Shown: piece after piece, positions 57,159 to 64,000 of the stretch
Position numbering within the stretch: the stretch's first letter is position 1
How the letters are laid out: every line of letters begins with the position of its first letter
NCBI RefSeq assembly: GCF_014696135.1
Contig: NZ_JACJPP010000021.1
Coordinates: forward strand, 62,001-126,000
Length of the DNA stretch: 64,000 nt
Direction: 5' to 3'
Origin: Nodosilinea sp. FACHB-141
GTDB taxonomy: Bacteria; Cyanobacteriota; Cyanobacteriia; Phormidesmidales; Phormidesmidaceae
Translations under genes and position numbers: made by a program
Notes under the pieces: model-generated
What the model saw: the letters and a program-made list of their open reading frames with translations, nothing else
Told to the model about the DNA's origin: nothing
Databases searched by the model: none

Positions 57159-57338
57159 ATGTCTAAGCGTCGCAACCCGAAAAAAGAAAAAGCTCTACGC
57201 AACCAGGCCTATGCCCGCAAATTCCGCAAAAAGCGGACGGGTAATCAGCGCTTCTTCCGCCGCAACAATACTGGCGCAACAGATGAGGACAACAGCGAAG
57301 ACAAAGAGAATAGCGAATACTCTAACAACAACGCTTAG
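57159..57338 (+). CDS. Small two-faced basic/acidic protein, 59 residues
   Basis: Residues 1-36 are strongly basic (MSKRRNPKKEKALRNQ, FRKKRTGNQRFFRR), while residues 38-59 are acidic and Asn/Ser-rich (ATDEDNSEDKENSEYSNNNA). TGAGG lies about eight bases before the ATG. The composition suggests binding to RNA or the ribosome, with the tail acting as a flexible counter-charge. No family could be assigned with certainty. It lies between gltS and a convergent flavoprotein gene, whose stop is eight bases away. Confidence 0.7.
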   Translation: MSKRRNPKKEKALRNQAYARKFRKKRTGNQRFFRRNNTGATDEDNSEDKENSEYSNNNA

Positions 57339-57345
57339 ACCAACG

Positions 57346-58401
57346 CTATTTCAGGGCTGTGGCGATAAGTTCAGCAGCGCGGTAGCCTGAGGCGATCGCG
57401 CCCTCAACATTTCCCCCACTGCACCAGTCGCCGCAACCCACTAGAGTCGGCATTGCTGGGGAATGCAGCAGAGGAGATCCTAGGGGCTGTCGCACAAACC
57501 CGTAGCGCCAGCGATGAACCTGCATCCAAGTTGGGGAGCCGAGCCAAGACGCTAAGCTCCCTGCAGCAGCAGCGAGTAGTTCCTGACCGACAGACTCTAG
57601 ATCGCTGCGATCGATGTTGTTGGCCGCGAAGACTGCGCTGCTGTGCACCACCGTCACCGGCTCTTGAGGGTCGGTGCGCTTGCTACTGTCTAAGGCAGCC
57701 CAGCGCAAGATTGGGTGGCTGTTGCCACCCACCATCCAACCACCCCGAGAGGTTTGATTCGGAAGGTTGGCAGATTCATCAGAGCTGTACCCAGCCATTG
57801 CGGTAATGACGGCGTCAAACTCTACGTTCTGAAGCTGGTGCATGAGCTTGAATAGGCCTTCGTTCTGGGGCGCAGCCTTATCCATTAGAGCGGCGGCTTG
57901 CGGGGCAGGAATGGCTACAACCACAGCCTTTGCCTTTATCGAGCTAAGTTGTTCCTGGCGATCGGCGCTCAAGGTTTCTCCCTCAATTCGCCAACCCTGG
58001 GGCAGCGGAGTTAGCGCTGTGGCACGCCACTGGCGGTGAATAGTCAGTCCTGGGGCTAGAGCCTTGGCGACAGCGCTCATGCCCTGGGGCGCTGTGTAGA
58101 GTGTCTCCGGCAACCCTGCCTTTAAAGAACCACCGGCCTCTAGAGTAAATGGCTCTGGCTCCCAAGACTGTAGTACACCAGCCTCCAGCAGCGCAGGCAA
58201 AAAACTGAGTGTGGAGTCAGAAAAAGGCTGTAGATGCCGACAACCGTGATCTACAGCAGTAAAACCACGGCGGCGAGTGGCTAAGCGCCCCCCAAGCCCA
58301 CGAGACTTATCGATCACTATCACCTGGTGGCCGGCTTGCTGGAGCTGCCGGGCTGCCGTCAGCCCACTGAGACCAGCTCCGATGACCACGACATCTTCCA
58401 T
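57346..58401 (-). CDS. Renalase-like FAD-dependent amine oxidase family protein
   Basis: About 351 residues from the ATG at 58401, with GGAAGA upstream; starts at 58407 or 58416 are less likely. It has the dinucleotide-binding motif VVVIGAGLSGLTAARQLQQAGHQVIVIDKSRGLGGRLATRR, a second segment AVDHGCRHLQPFSD, and the C-terminal FAD loop LVGCGDWCSGGNVEGAIASGYRAAE. This matches the NAD(P)-binding renalase-type amine-oxidoreductase family. Substrate unknown. No membrane segments. It converges with the small basic protein gene. Confidence 0.88.
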   Translation of the reverse strand: MEDVVVIGAGLSGLTAARQLQQAGHQVIVIDKSRGLGGRLATRRRGFTAVDHGCRHLQPFSDSTLSFLPALLEAGVLQSWEPEPFTLEAGGSLKAGLPETLYTAPQGMSAVAKALAPGLTIHRQWRATALTPLPQGWRIEGETLSADRQEQLSSIKAKAVVVAIPAPQAAALMDKAAPQNEGLFKLMHQLQNVEFDAVITAMAGYSSDESANLPNQTSRGGWMVGGNSHPILRWAALDSSKRTDPQEPVTVVHSSAVFAANNIDRSDLESVGQELLAAAAGSLASWLGSPTWMQVHRWRYGFVRQPLGSPLLHSPAMPTLVGCGDWCSGGNVEGAIASGYRAAELIATALK

Positions 58402-58501
58402 ACCCATTTCTTCCAAATTTTGGTGTGTAGCCGTTGCTCAACATCCTATCTTGGGGAATTGTGTAAAAATGTAAGACAGTTTTTAAATATGGTGATGCCC
58501 A

Positions 58502-59353
58502 GTGGATGAGCTGCGGTCTGCCCTGGAGCTAGCAACAGACGAAGAACTCGAGGCCTTAACAGAAATGCTGTTTCGGCCGCGCTTTAACCCATTAGATTAT
58601 CTGCAAAAATCTGACCCACTGACGGTCAAGAGCGGCACGCGGCAGCAGTGGCTCGATCAATTAGAGCAGCGCTTTCGTTTTTTGGCAGCGGATGGGCTGA
58701 CGGTAATCAATGGCCAGAGCCAGCGGGTCAGCTATCGTCAAGCGCTGGTTCAGATTTGCCACTACCTCAAGGTGCCTTACCTGACCGCTTGGTCTACCGA
58801 CGATTTAGAGGCAGAGGTGTTTTTACACCTGCTTCGCAGCAATCTCAAGAAGCTGCCAAAAGCAGAGCGCGATCGCCTTCAGCAGTCGGTGCAAAAGTCT
58901 CTACAGGGGTCAGCCCAGTTTCAATCCTTGCCCTTGGCCTTGCAGGCTAACCCCTTGAGTCTATTGGCCAAGGGCAGCAGCGCCGTGGCGATTAGCACAG
59001 TCCTACAGCCCTGGCTGCTTCAGCATATTGCTCAGCAGATGGCCTTCCACATGGCCCGCTACGAAATAACCCGGCAGGCGATGATCAAAGGGGGTGGCAC
59101 AATGTTGACCCAAGTACACCGGCAGTTTGCTCTACGCATGGCCTCCCGAGGGGTAGCCACTAGTGCCGCTCGTTACGGAGCTACTCGGGCCGTATTTTCG
59201 GTGCTAGGGCCTGCGTTGTGGGGCTGGTTTTTAGCCGATTTGGGCTGGCGCGCGATCGCAACCAACTACGGTCGGGTGATTCCTGTCGTATTCACTCTGG
59301 CTCAAATTCGCTTAACCCGCTCCTTTGACGATTGGGACTTAGCTCCGGGATAG
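58502..59353 (+). CDS. YaaW-like (UPF0174) family protein
   Basis: 283 residues from a GTG at 58502; the ribosome-binding site is weak. The N-terminal half is charged and helical, with a DELRSALELATDEELEALTEML opening. The C-terminal half is more hydrophobic (VFSVLGPALWGWFLADLGWRAI, YGRVIPVVFTLAQIRLTRS) and resembles the end of E. coli YaaW (TIPAVLQIACLRRM), a family of unknown function. Possibly membrane-associated. The following J-domain gene starts 48 bases downstream on the same strand, so the two may be co-transcribed. Confidence 0.75.
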   Translation: MDELRSALELATDEELEALTEMLFRPRFNPLDYLQKSDPLTVKSGTRQQWLDQLEQRFRFLAADGLTVINGQSQRVSYRQALVQICHYLKVPYLTAWSTDDLEAEVFLHLLRSNLKKLPKAERDRLQQSVQKSLQGSAQFQSLPLALQANPLSLLAKGSSAVAISTVLQPWLLQHIAQQMAFHMARYEITRQAMIKGGGTMLTQVHRQFALRMASRGVATSAARYGATRAVFSVLGPALWGWFLADLGWRAIATNYGRVIPVVFTLAQIRLTRSFDDWDLAPG

Positions 59354-59401
59354 GAGACAACAGCCTATATCCCTTGCTAATTGCCCTACTAGTGGGACGC
59401 C

Positions 59402-60010
59402 ATGCCTGACGTAAACCCAAGACCCAAAACCCACTACGACCAACTAGGGGTCAAGCCTACTGCTAGCCCTCAACAGATACGGCGTGCCTTTCGCGACCTC
59501 AGCAAGCTCTACCACCCCGACACCACTAATTTGCCCGCCACCGAAGCAACTGAAAAGTTTCAGCAACTCAATGAAGCCTACGCCATTCTCAGTAGCCCCG
59601 ATCGGCGCTGGACCTACGATCAAAAAGTAGGCTACTCTCGCATATCAGTCATGCAGCCTCTGGAGCCACTAAGTCGTCCAGCCTCCTTTCAGCGACGAGA
59701 GCCTGCCAATATGTATCTCGACCCCACCGATCGCCCCCTATCAGCTGGAGAAATTTTTGCTCTCTTTATCTTAGGGCTCACGTTTGTGGCTTGCTTAGCC
59801 TTGGTGGTGACCGTGAGTCTGACCCGAGGAGATTACACTGCCAACCTAGAGATTTTGCCCGCAGAGGCAAGCCCTAGCATTGAAGTGACTCTAGACCAAC
59901 AGCCACAGGCAGAACCTCCGGCAGGGGATACTTCCCTGAGGGCTCCTTCTTTGCCAAAAGCGCGACCTAATCCAAAATCCTTAACATCTGCACCACCTAC
60001 CTGGCTTTAG
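59402..60010 (+). CDS. DnaJ-domain membrane protein
   Basis: 202 residues. The J-domain is at about residues 10-72 with the essential HPD (LYHPDTTNLPATEATEKFQQLNEAYAILSSPDRR). A transmembrane helix follows at about 118-141 (GEIFALFILGLTFVACLALVVTVSL), and the C-terminal tail is proline/serine-rich. It is thus a membrane-tethered DnaK co-chaperone. A small DUF3143 gene follows 43 bases later, a pairing seen in cyanobacteria. Confidence 0.9.
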   Translation: MPDVNPRPKTHYDQLGVKPTASPQQIRRAFRDLSKLYHPDTTNLPATEATEKFQQLNEAYAILSSPDRRWTYDQKVGYSRISVMQPLEPLSRPASFQRREPANMYLDPTDRPLSAGEIFALFILGLTFVACLALVVTVSLTRGDYTANLEILPAEASPSIEVTLDQQPQAEPPAGDTSLRAPSLPKARPNPKSLTSAPPTWL

Positions 60011-60053
60011 ATACGGTATCTCTGTCTACTCTTTGTTTCTATAACTCATAGCC

Positions 60054-60323
60054 ATGGCACTTCCCTCCGCAACCACACCTCTTTATAACTACCCGCTACC
60101 CGACATCGAAGCTTGGCTACAACAACAGGGCTGTACCCAAGACGACGCTCTCCACTGTTGGCACGTGATTCGTCCCCGATGGGAAGCTGAAATTTTGCTT
60201 GAGACCGACTGTATTGTGGTGCGCTATATCAGCGCCGGGTCAGACAATAAGGACATTCAGCGAGTGTTTAAATACTCTCTCAGTCGCCAAGATTTGGAAG
60301 AAGCCATTTTTTCTGGCCCTTAA
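60054..60323 (+). CDS. DUF3143-family protein
   Basis: 89 residues. PLYNYPLPDIEAWLQQQGC, LHCWHVIRPRWEAEILLETDCIVVRY and VFKYSLSRQDLEEAIFSGP match the small cyanobacterial DUF3143 family, recognised from memory. No catalytic motif is obvious. It is downstream of the J-domain gene and probably shares its transcript, suggesting a link to chaperone function, which is inference. Confidence 0.85.
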   Translation: MALPSATTPLYNYPLPDIEAWLQQQGCTQDDALHCWHVIRPRWEAEILLETDCIVVRYISAGSDNKDIQRVFKYSLSRQDLEEAIFSGP

Positions 60324-60480
60324 GTCTAAAACCGACTTTTTAGCATAGTTGTATTAAGTCAATACTTTCGACCTATAGGGCCTAGTCAAGGTCGATTCTG
60401 AGAGGTTGTTTGAGAAGAGTTCTGTCATAGCATAAAACACCTTCAACGTCCAACCTCTTCTAGACAGAGGGCCTGAACCA

Positions 60481-60532
60481 GTTCAATGCTCTTTTTGAAT
60501 TCTTTAAAGGAAATTCAAAAAGAGCATTGAAC
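60481..60532. terminator. 21-bp perfect inverted repeat
   Basis: GTTCAATGCTCTTTTTGAATT (60481-60501; 21 bases described by its ends GTTCAATG and TTGAATT) pairs perfectly with 60512-60532 around a 10-base loop holding CTTTAAAG. It is about 160 bases after the DUF3143 stop. T-rich arms, but no T-tail outside the stem. Confidence 0.65.
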
Positions 60533-61103
60533 TTTGCTACCAAAGCTACGAGCTTTCAAGCAGTCTCTTACAGTCTTTCGCCGTAGAGACTAAGCAAAGA
60601 TATTTTTGAAACTTCCTAACCCCGATTGGGCAGCAGCTACAAGCCCAATCAGGTTAACTCTTGGCGCAATTTATTAGATCGTAGGTACTGGCAGAAAACA
60701 TTAAGAAAGGGTCATTCTCTGCATCACCCTTCATTAGTTAATTCTTAGTCATAGGGCTGTGCTGAGAGAAGCGCATCGTTCTTGATACTTAGGGCAAAAA
60801 TTGTCCTGATATTTTTCGCTATATTTCCAAATCAAGTTTATAAAGACATTCTATTTATGCCCGTTGGCAAGCAGCCATTTCCAAAAAACTCTATGTCGAT
60901 GTAGGTGTTTTCACAAAAAACCTACGTTTACCAGGATGTTGTTCGCAAGCGCTTTATAAAGTCGAGGCGAAACTATGGTTAAATCTAGGTTAACCGAGAG
61001 CGAAGAGAAGTTCATGCTTAGGTTATGAAAAGCGGCTTGAGGAGCACTTTGGTTTATGGAACTGCTTCTCGTAGTTCGTTTGCATACTCTAACCTGCTCT
61101 TCT

Positions 61104-61127
61104 TCACTGTGCGATCAGTGATTTTTT
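61104..61127 (+). terminator. Intrinsic terminator in the leader of the membrane-protein gene
   Basis: TCACTG (61104-61109) pairs with CAGTGA (61116-61121) across the loop TGCGAT, followed by six T. It lies 133 bases upstream of the gene at 61261 on the same strand, so it could act as an attenuator or end a separate small RNA. Confidence 0.65.
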
Positions 61128-61260
61128 AGCTGCTACCTAAACCTGCTTCAACACGCATATGCGCCTTCCAGAAGGCGGTGTTTCCTGAAAAAGCGTTCGT
61201 GTATTTACCATTTAGAACACCTGTCTAAAAATTACCTTTTACACTTTTTGAGGAGGCGTT

Positions 61261-61974
61261 ATGACGACTTTGAATGAAACCCAGGCTAAAGTTCGACAAC
61301 AGGGCGAACAACCTAGATACGACATTTGGCTAAACTGTTTCATTACGCTATTAGCGACCAACCTACTTAGCATTTATATTGCTACCAACGGTACCTCTGA
61401 CTTAGGCTTCGTGTTTCAAGAAGACGGTGTGCTCGAGAGTCTAAGCGCTGTATTCTATTTTTCTGCCGCGGGCATTTTTGCCTTTGGCTTTAAAAATAAA
61501 TTCGCTCCTCTAAGGTTTTGGTGTTTATTTTTCGCAGTTTTAATGTTTATGGTAGGTGGCGAAGAAATTAGCTGGGGACAGCGCATCTTCGGTATTGCTA
61601 CACCAGCATCTTTAGACTCTGTCAATGTTCAGAATGAATTCAACATTCATAATATTGATGGAATCCATCAGCATGTTCGTATGGCTGGAGTTGCCTTTGT
61701 AGGAATTTTCTGTTTTCTTATTCCTGTCTCCAACCGATTCAGTCAGCAGATGAGGCAGTTTTACACCCAGTGGGGCGTACCTCTATTTCCCTTAAACACA
61801 GCTTGGCTAGTCGTGCTATCTACGCTGTTTATGGTTATTCCACGAGCTATTAACTTGCCAGATCTCTTTGTTCCAGATGAAATTGGGGAGTTTCTACTTT
61901 CCTTTGCCTGGATTCCTTTTGCCCTTAACAATTCCTTAGAAAGCCGCTTTGGTAAGCTCGAGCATTACCACTAG
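61261..61974 (+). CDS. Polytopic membrane protein of unknown function
   Basis: 237 residues with about six hydrophobic segments (roughly 25-45, 58-78, 84-100, 140-158, 173-194 and 212-230). After the third, a conserved-looking motif GGEEISWGQRIFGIATP is followed by NVQNEFNIHNID. The EEISWGQRI plus HN pattern recurs in uncharacterised membrane proteins of many bacteria, as far as I recall. GAGGAGG precedes the ATG at good spacing. The coding sequence is visibly AT-richer than its neighbours, hinting at transfer. A strong terminator follows. Confidence 0.75.
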   Translation: MTTLNETQAKVRQQGEQPRYDIWLNCFITLLATNLLSIYIATNGTSDLGFVFQEDGVLESLSAVFYFSAAGIFAFGFKNKFAPLRFWCLFFAVLMFMVGGEEISWGQRIFGIATPASLDSVNVQNEFNIHNIDGIHQHVRMAGVAFVGIFCFLIPVSNRFSQQMRQFYTQWGVPLFPLNTAWLVVLSTLFMVIPRAINLPDLFVPDEIGEFLLSFAWIPFALNNSLESRFGKLEHYH

Positions 61975-61999
61975 GTCTATTCTTTCAATTACGAGCCCT

Positions 62000-62036
62000 A
62001 AAAGCCGCCACAGTTTGAGACCGTGGCGGCTTTTTA
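62000..62036 (+). terminator. Rho-independent terminator
   Basis: GCCGCCAC pairs with GTGGCGGC (62004-62030 overall), with A-run before and TTTTT after. It starts 26 bases after the membrane-protein stop. Confidence 0.9.
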
Positions 62037-62330
62037 AGCTATCCATAGCTGTTATGGGCGATCCAAGCGCGGCTGAAGAACTCGAACTTTCTGCTACCGT
62101 TACTTATGTTCGAAGTGAACTGCTTAACGCTATAGTTTTAGCCCTCAATCAGGTTAGGGAGTGTAGCCACAACCGAAGACTCTTCGCCACGACTACAAGT
62201 CTCGCATTCACTTCAAAAGTGTGCCTCTCCTTAGAGGGCATCTGTGTGGCAAGCTTAGAAGAATTTTGGCTAGTCAGTCAAAGCAGTATGTGAAGCGGCT
62301 AGCTGCTTCACATACTGCTTTACCAACAAT
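62037..62330. other. Intergenic region before tRNA-Leu
   Basis: About 290 bases with no convincing gene. An 80-codon plus-strand frame (62054-62293) reads poorly as protein, lacks a ribosome-binding site and is not supported. The right end contains the hairpin at 62280-62322. Confidence 0.35.
62281..62321. terminator. 16-bp perfect hairpin beside tRNA-Leu
   Basis: AAGCAGTATGTGAAGC and its complement pair perfectly across a short loop (GGCTAGCT region). On the minus strand it lies 10 bases beyond the tRNA 3' end and probably terminates or helps process the tRNA transcript; only a short T-run follows. Confidence 0.7.
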
Positions 62331-62411
62331 GCGGATGAAAGGACTTGAACCTTCACGTCCGAAGACACTAGAACCTAAATCTAGCGCGTCTACCAATTCC
62401 GCCACATCCGC
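62331..62411 (-). tRNA. tRNA-Leu (anticodon UAG)
   Basis: The minus strand folds as a class II tRNA of 81 nt: acceptor GCGGATG/CATCCGC, D-loop with GGCGGAATTGGTAGACGC (typical leucine tRNA), anticodon stem CTAGA/TCTAG with loop TTTAGGT giving anticodon TAG, a long variable arm (TGTCTTCGGACG) and the T-arm GGTTCAAGTCC. No CCA is encoded. It should read CUN codons. Confidence 0.95.
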
Positions 62412-62522
62412 GTTCGGTGATTTAGCATAGCAAACAACGGTGGACTGTGGGAACCTTTTGACCCGTTCTTTTTAAATTAAATTGCTTGGCTCAGGTGGAG
62501 ATGTACGAGTTGAGCTGACTCA

Positions 62523-63617
62523 CTAATTCTGGGGGAGATTGCTGGGACGGTAGCCAGCACCTAGTGCTTGCCAGCGCTGGAACACGCTGGGGTGAAGAAC
62601 TGCCTCTGGAGGAATACTACGGGGCTGGAAGCCTGTCAGTCGAAACAGCCAAGAAATAGGTCTAAAGGTGAAGCGGTTGGGTCAGGGCGAATGCTGGGCG
62701 TCTGAAATGAGTTTGGAGACGTTGAAGCAGGCTGTAGTAGACTCAGGTCGAACTTTAGACCTAGGCCAAGACTGGTTTGTATGGTGTCAATCATCCACAG
62801 CAAAGCACCATCTGCGAGGGGCAAGGACCCCAACTCACCGCCGCCAACGGCCCCATGGTCGCCTGGAACCAAACTTGTTGAAGGGTTTGACCCGCATCAA
62901 TGTTCTTCTGACTTTGCTGCATGGGGGTTTAAAGTCAAAAACTTTGCGCATTTCATCGATAGCAACGGCATGGAGAGCATGATCGATGATGTTGCTGAGC
63001 TGGTAGTCGTGGAATTCATACTTTTTGTTGAGCAGTTAGCTGAGCAGCGGAATAGTGCGAGGCACTCCAAGGGCGCCTACTGTCTCCCAGCAGCCCAGTA
63101 CGGTGACTCTGGCGGGGCGCACGCTGGTGCTAAGAGACTGCATGGCCCTCTTTTTGCGCTCTAGCTCGCGAAGGTTAAAGTCGTCTTTGCCGATCCGGCG
63201 TTCGTCATTGTAATGGCCTTGACTGCGGCAGATGTCGCAGACAGCTGGTACTTTGAGCACTTCGGCGCTGGGCAACAAACCGCCAGCAATGCGCATTAGC
63301 CCGGCTAAGCTACGCACGGTATAGGCTCCACGGCTAAAGCCAAACAGGTAGATTTCATCGCCATCATCATAGTTGAGGCAGAGAAAGCGATAGGCTGCCT
63401 GGATGTTTTCGTCAATGCCCCAACCAAAGGCTCCGCCAGCGAGGCGATTGAGCAGCTCACCACCAGAACCGATACCGGGGCTGTATTCCACTAGCTGAGG
63501 CTGTTGCAGATCTTTATCGTTAGTTTGAATAGTTTGGGCTAGCTTGACCACGTTGGTAGGAAGTTTTTGGCTAGCTTTTTGCCAGGTGCCATTGCAGCAG
63601 ACTACAAGACGTTTCAT
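62523..63617 (-). pseudogene. Decayed DUF2235 (Tle1-like alpha/beta hydrolase) gene
   Basis: The start MKRLVVCCNGTWQKASQKLP at 63617 and the hydrolase elbow YLFGFSRGAYTVRSLAG show a DUF2235 protein, related to predicted phospholipases. The frame reaches VPRTIPLLS, then meets an in-frame TAA (63036-63038), after which the same frame continues with LLNKKYEFHDYQLSNIIDHALHAVAIDE. A frame change occurs at the C5 run 62923-62927, a second near 62870 before PGDHGAVGGGELGSLPLADGALLWMI, and a third near 62665 before FRPISWLFRLTG, ending HPSVFQRWQALGAGYRPSNLP and a stop at 62523. Total span equals an intact gene (about 365 codons). Four separate lesions make a pseudogene more likely than sequencing errors. 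Confidence 0.85.
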
Positions 63618-63684
63618 GGCAGGTTCCTCTGGAGCGGGTTGAGGGCAATCCATGCTTCGATGGCTTGCGGCTTGGGGCGCATTG

Positions 63685-64000
63685 CTATTGAAGGTTTTGT
63701 TGAGCGCTGGTAAGGGTAGCTCTAGCCTGATGCGAGCCACACCCCTTGAAGGAACGGCGGTGCTGGGGCGTTGGTCCTAGCGTTTGCAGAGCTAGACGAT
63801 GGGCAGCACTGCCGTAACCTTTGTTGCGCGCCAGGTGATAACCGGGGTAGCGACGATCGAGGCGCACAATGAGGCGATCGCGCCATACCTTAGCCAAGAT
63901 GCTGGCAGCGGCAATCTCAGTGTGGATGCGATCGCCCTGCACCACCGTTCGCTGAGGCAGGTGTAAGTGAGGAATGAGCTGGTTGCCATCAACTAGGCAG
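63685..64000 (-). CDS. rnhB: Ribonuclease HII, 3' part
   Basis: The frame is open to the window edge; about 104 codons of the C-terminal half are visible. LVDGNQLIPHLHLPQRTVVQGD, HTEIAAASILAKVWRDRLIVRLDRRYPGYHLARNKGYGSAAHRLALQTLGPTPQHRRSF matches RNase HII, which removes ribonucleotides from DNA-RNA hybrids. The aspartate in VDG and the histidine-containing NKGYG-x-x-xH region are intact. It lies 67 bases upstream of the DUF2235 pseudogene on the same strand; the start is outside the window. Confidence 0.95.
   Translation of the reverse strand, partial: CLVDGNQLIPHLHLPQRTVVQGDRIHTEIAAASILAKVWRDRLIVRLDRRYPGYHLARNKGYGSAAHRLALQTLGPTPQHRRSFKGCGSHQARATLTSAQQNLQ

Larger units (their letters stand above)
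60324..61260. ncRNA. AT-rich structured noncoding block / possible leader RNA
   Basis: 937 bases without a protein gene. The sequence carries several potential RNA structures: a 21-bp perfect inverted repeat (60481-60532), an 8-bp GATTGGGC/GCCCAATC hairpin (60624-60650), and a plus-strand intrinsic terminator (61104-61127). Further down, CGCCTT/AAGGCG forms a small hairpin at 61162-61177. Just upstream of the terminator, GAGAAG-TTC can pair with GAA-CTG-CTTCTC. This could be the leader or attenuator of the membrane-protein gene, or contain an independent small RNA ending at 61127. Confidence 0.4.

Noticed and set aside
61949-62293. 114-codon plus-strand frame after the membrane-protein gene
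   Set aside because: It overlaps the terminator hairpin, lacks a ribosome-binding site and does not look like protein sequence.

Overview
The window is a stretch of cyanobacterial chromosome. The evidence is the very frequent HIP1 octamer GCGATCGC, a ferredoxin-type glutamate synthase, a Psb32-like photosystem II repair protein, a DesB-type omega-3 desaturase, a str ribosomal operon with rpsJ placed after tuf, and several small families known mainly from cyanobacteria (DUF3143, Npun_R1517-like). The GC-rich coding style and the dispersed palindromes suggest a Leptolyngbya/Nodosilinea/Phormidium-type filamentous relative. That placement is inference. There are no rRNA genes, CRISPR arrays, phage genes or intact insertion sequences.

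Layout. 1-10 kb: aldo/keto reductase, manganese catalase, rpiA, an alpha/beta hydrolase, a Ser/Thr kinase, a HerA-like ATPase and a small predicted outer-membrane barrel. 9.7-11 kb: two overlapping genes for helical/coiled-coil proteins of unknown function, the second with an internal duplication. 11-20 kb: ppc, a small membrane protein, then a translationally coupled pair (a repeat/TM/SGNH giant protein plus an MBOAT acyltransferase) that looks like an envelope O-acylation system. 20-28 kb: GNAT, a long RluA-type pseudouridine synthase interrupted in frame by a palindromic repeat, treZ-treY, and a NERD/zinc-ribbon protein. 28-38 kb: small anchored protein, lipid kinase, surE, a three-gene exopolysaccharide operon (two GT2 enzymes and a hexapeptide acetyltransferase), desB, a cytoplasmic alpha-amylase and an AEC transporter.

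38-52 kb: a small heterocyst-regulator-like protein, psb32, a NodB-phosphodiester glycosidase fusion, pheA, a Lon-substrate-domain protein, the str operon (rpsL-rpsG-fusA-tuf-rpsJ, minus strand), a HesB/IscA-like protein, a mannose-isomerase-type cupin and a second phosphodiester glycosidase. 52-64 kb: gltS, a 59-residue basic/acidic protein, a renalase-like flavoprotein, a YaaW-like protein, a J-domain protein with DUF3143, an AT-rich noncoding block with several hairpins leading into an uncharacterised membrane protein, tRNA-Leu(UAG), a decayed DUF2235 pseudogene and the 3' part of rnhB.

Functionally the window mixes housekeeping translation and carbon/nitrogen entry (ppc, gltS, rpiA, pheA) with storage-glucan and trehalose metabolism (treZ, treY, alpha-amylase) and envelope/exopolysaccharide modification. 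The least explained parts are the SGNH-MBOAT pair, the two overlapping helical-protein genes and the structured noncoding block at 60.3-61.3 kb.
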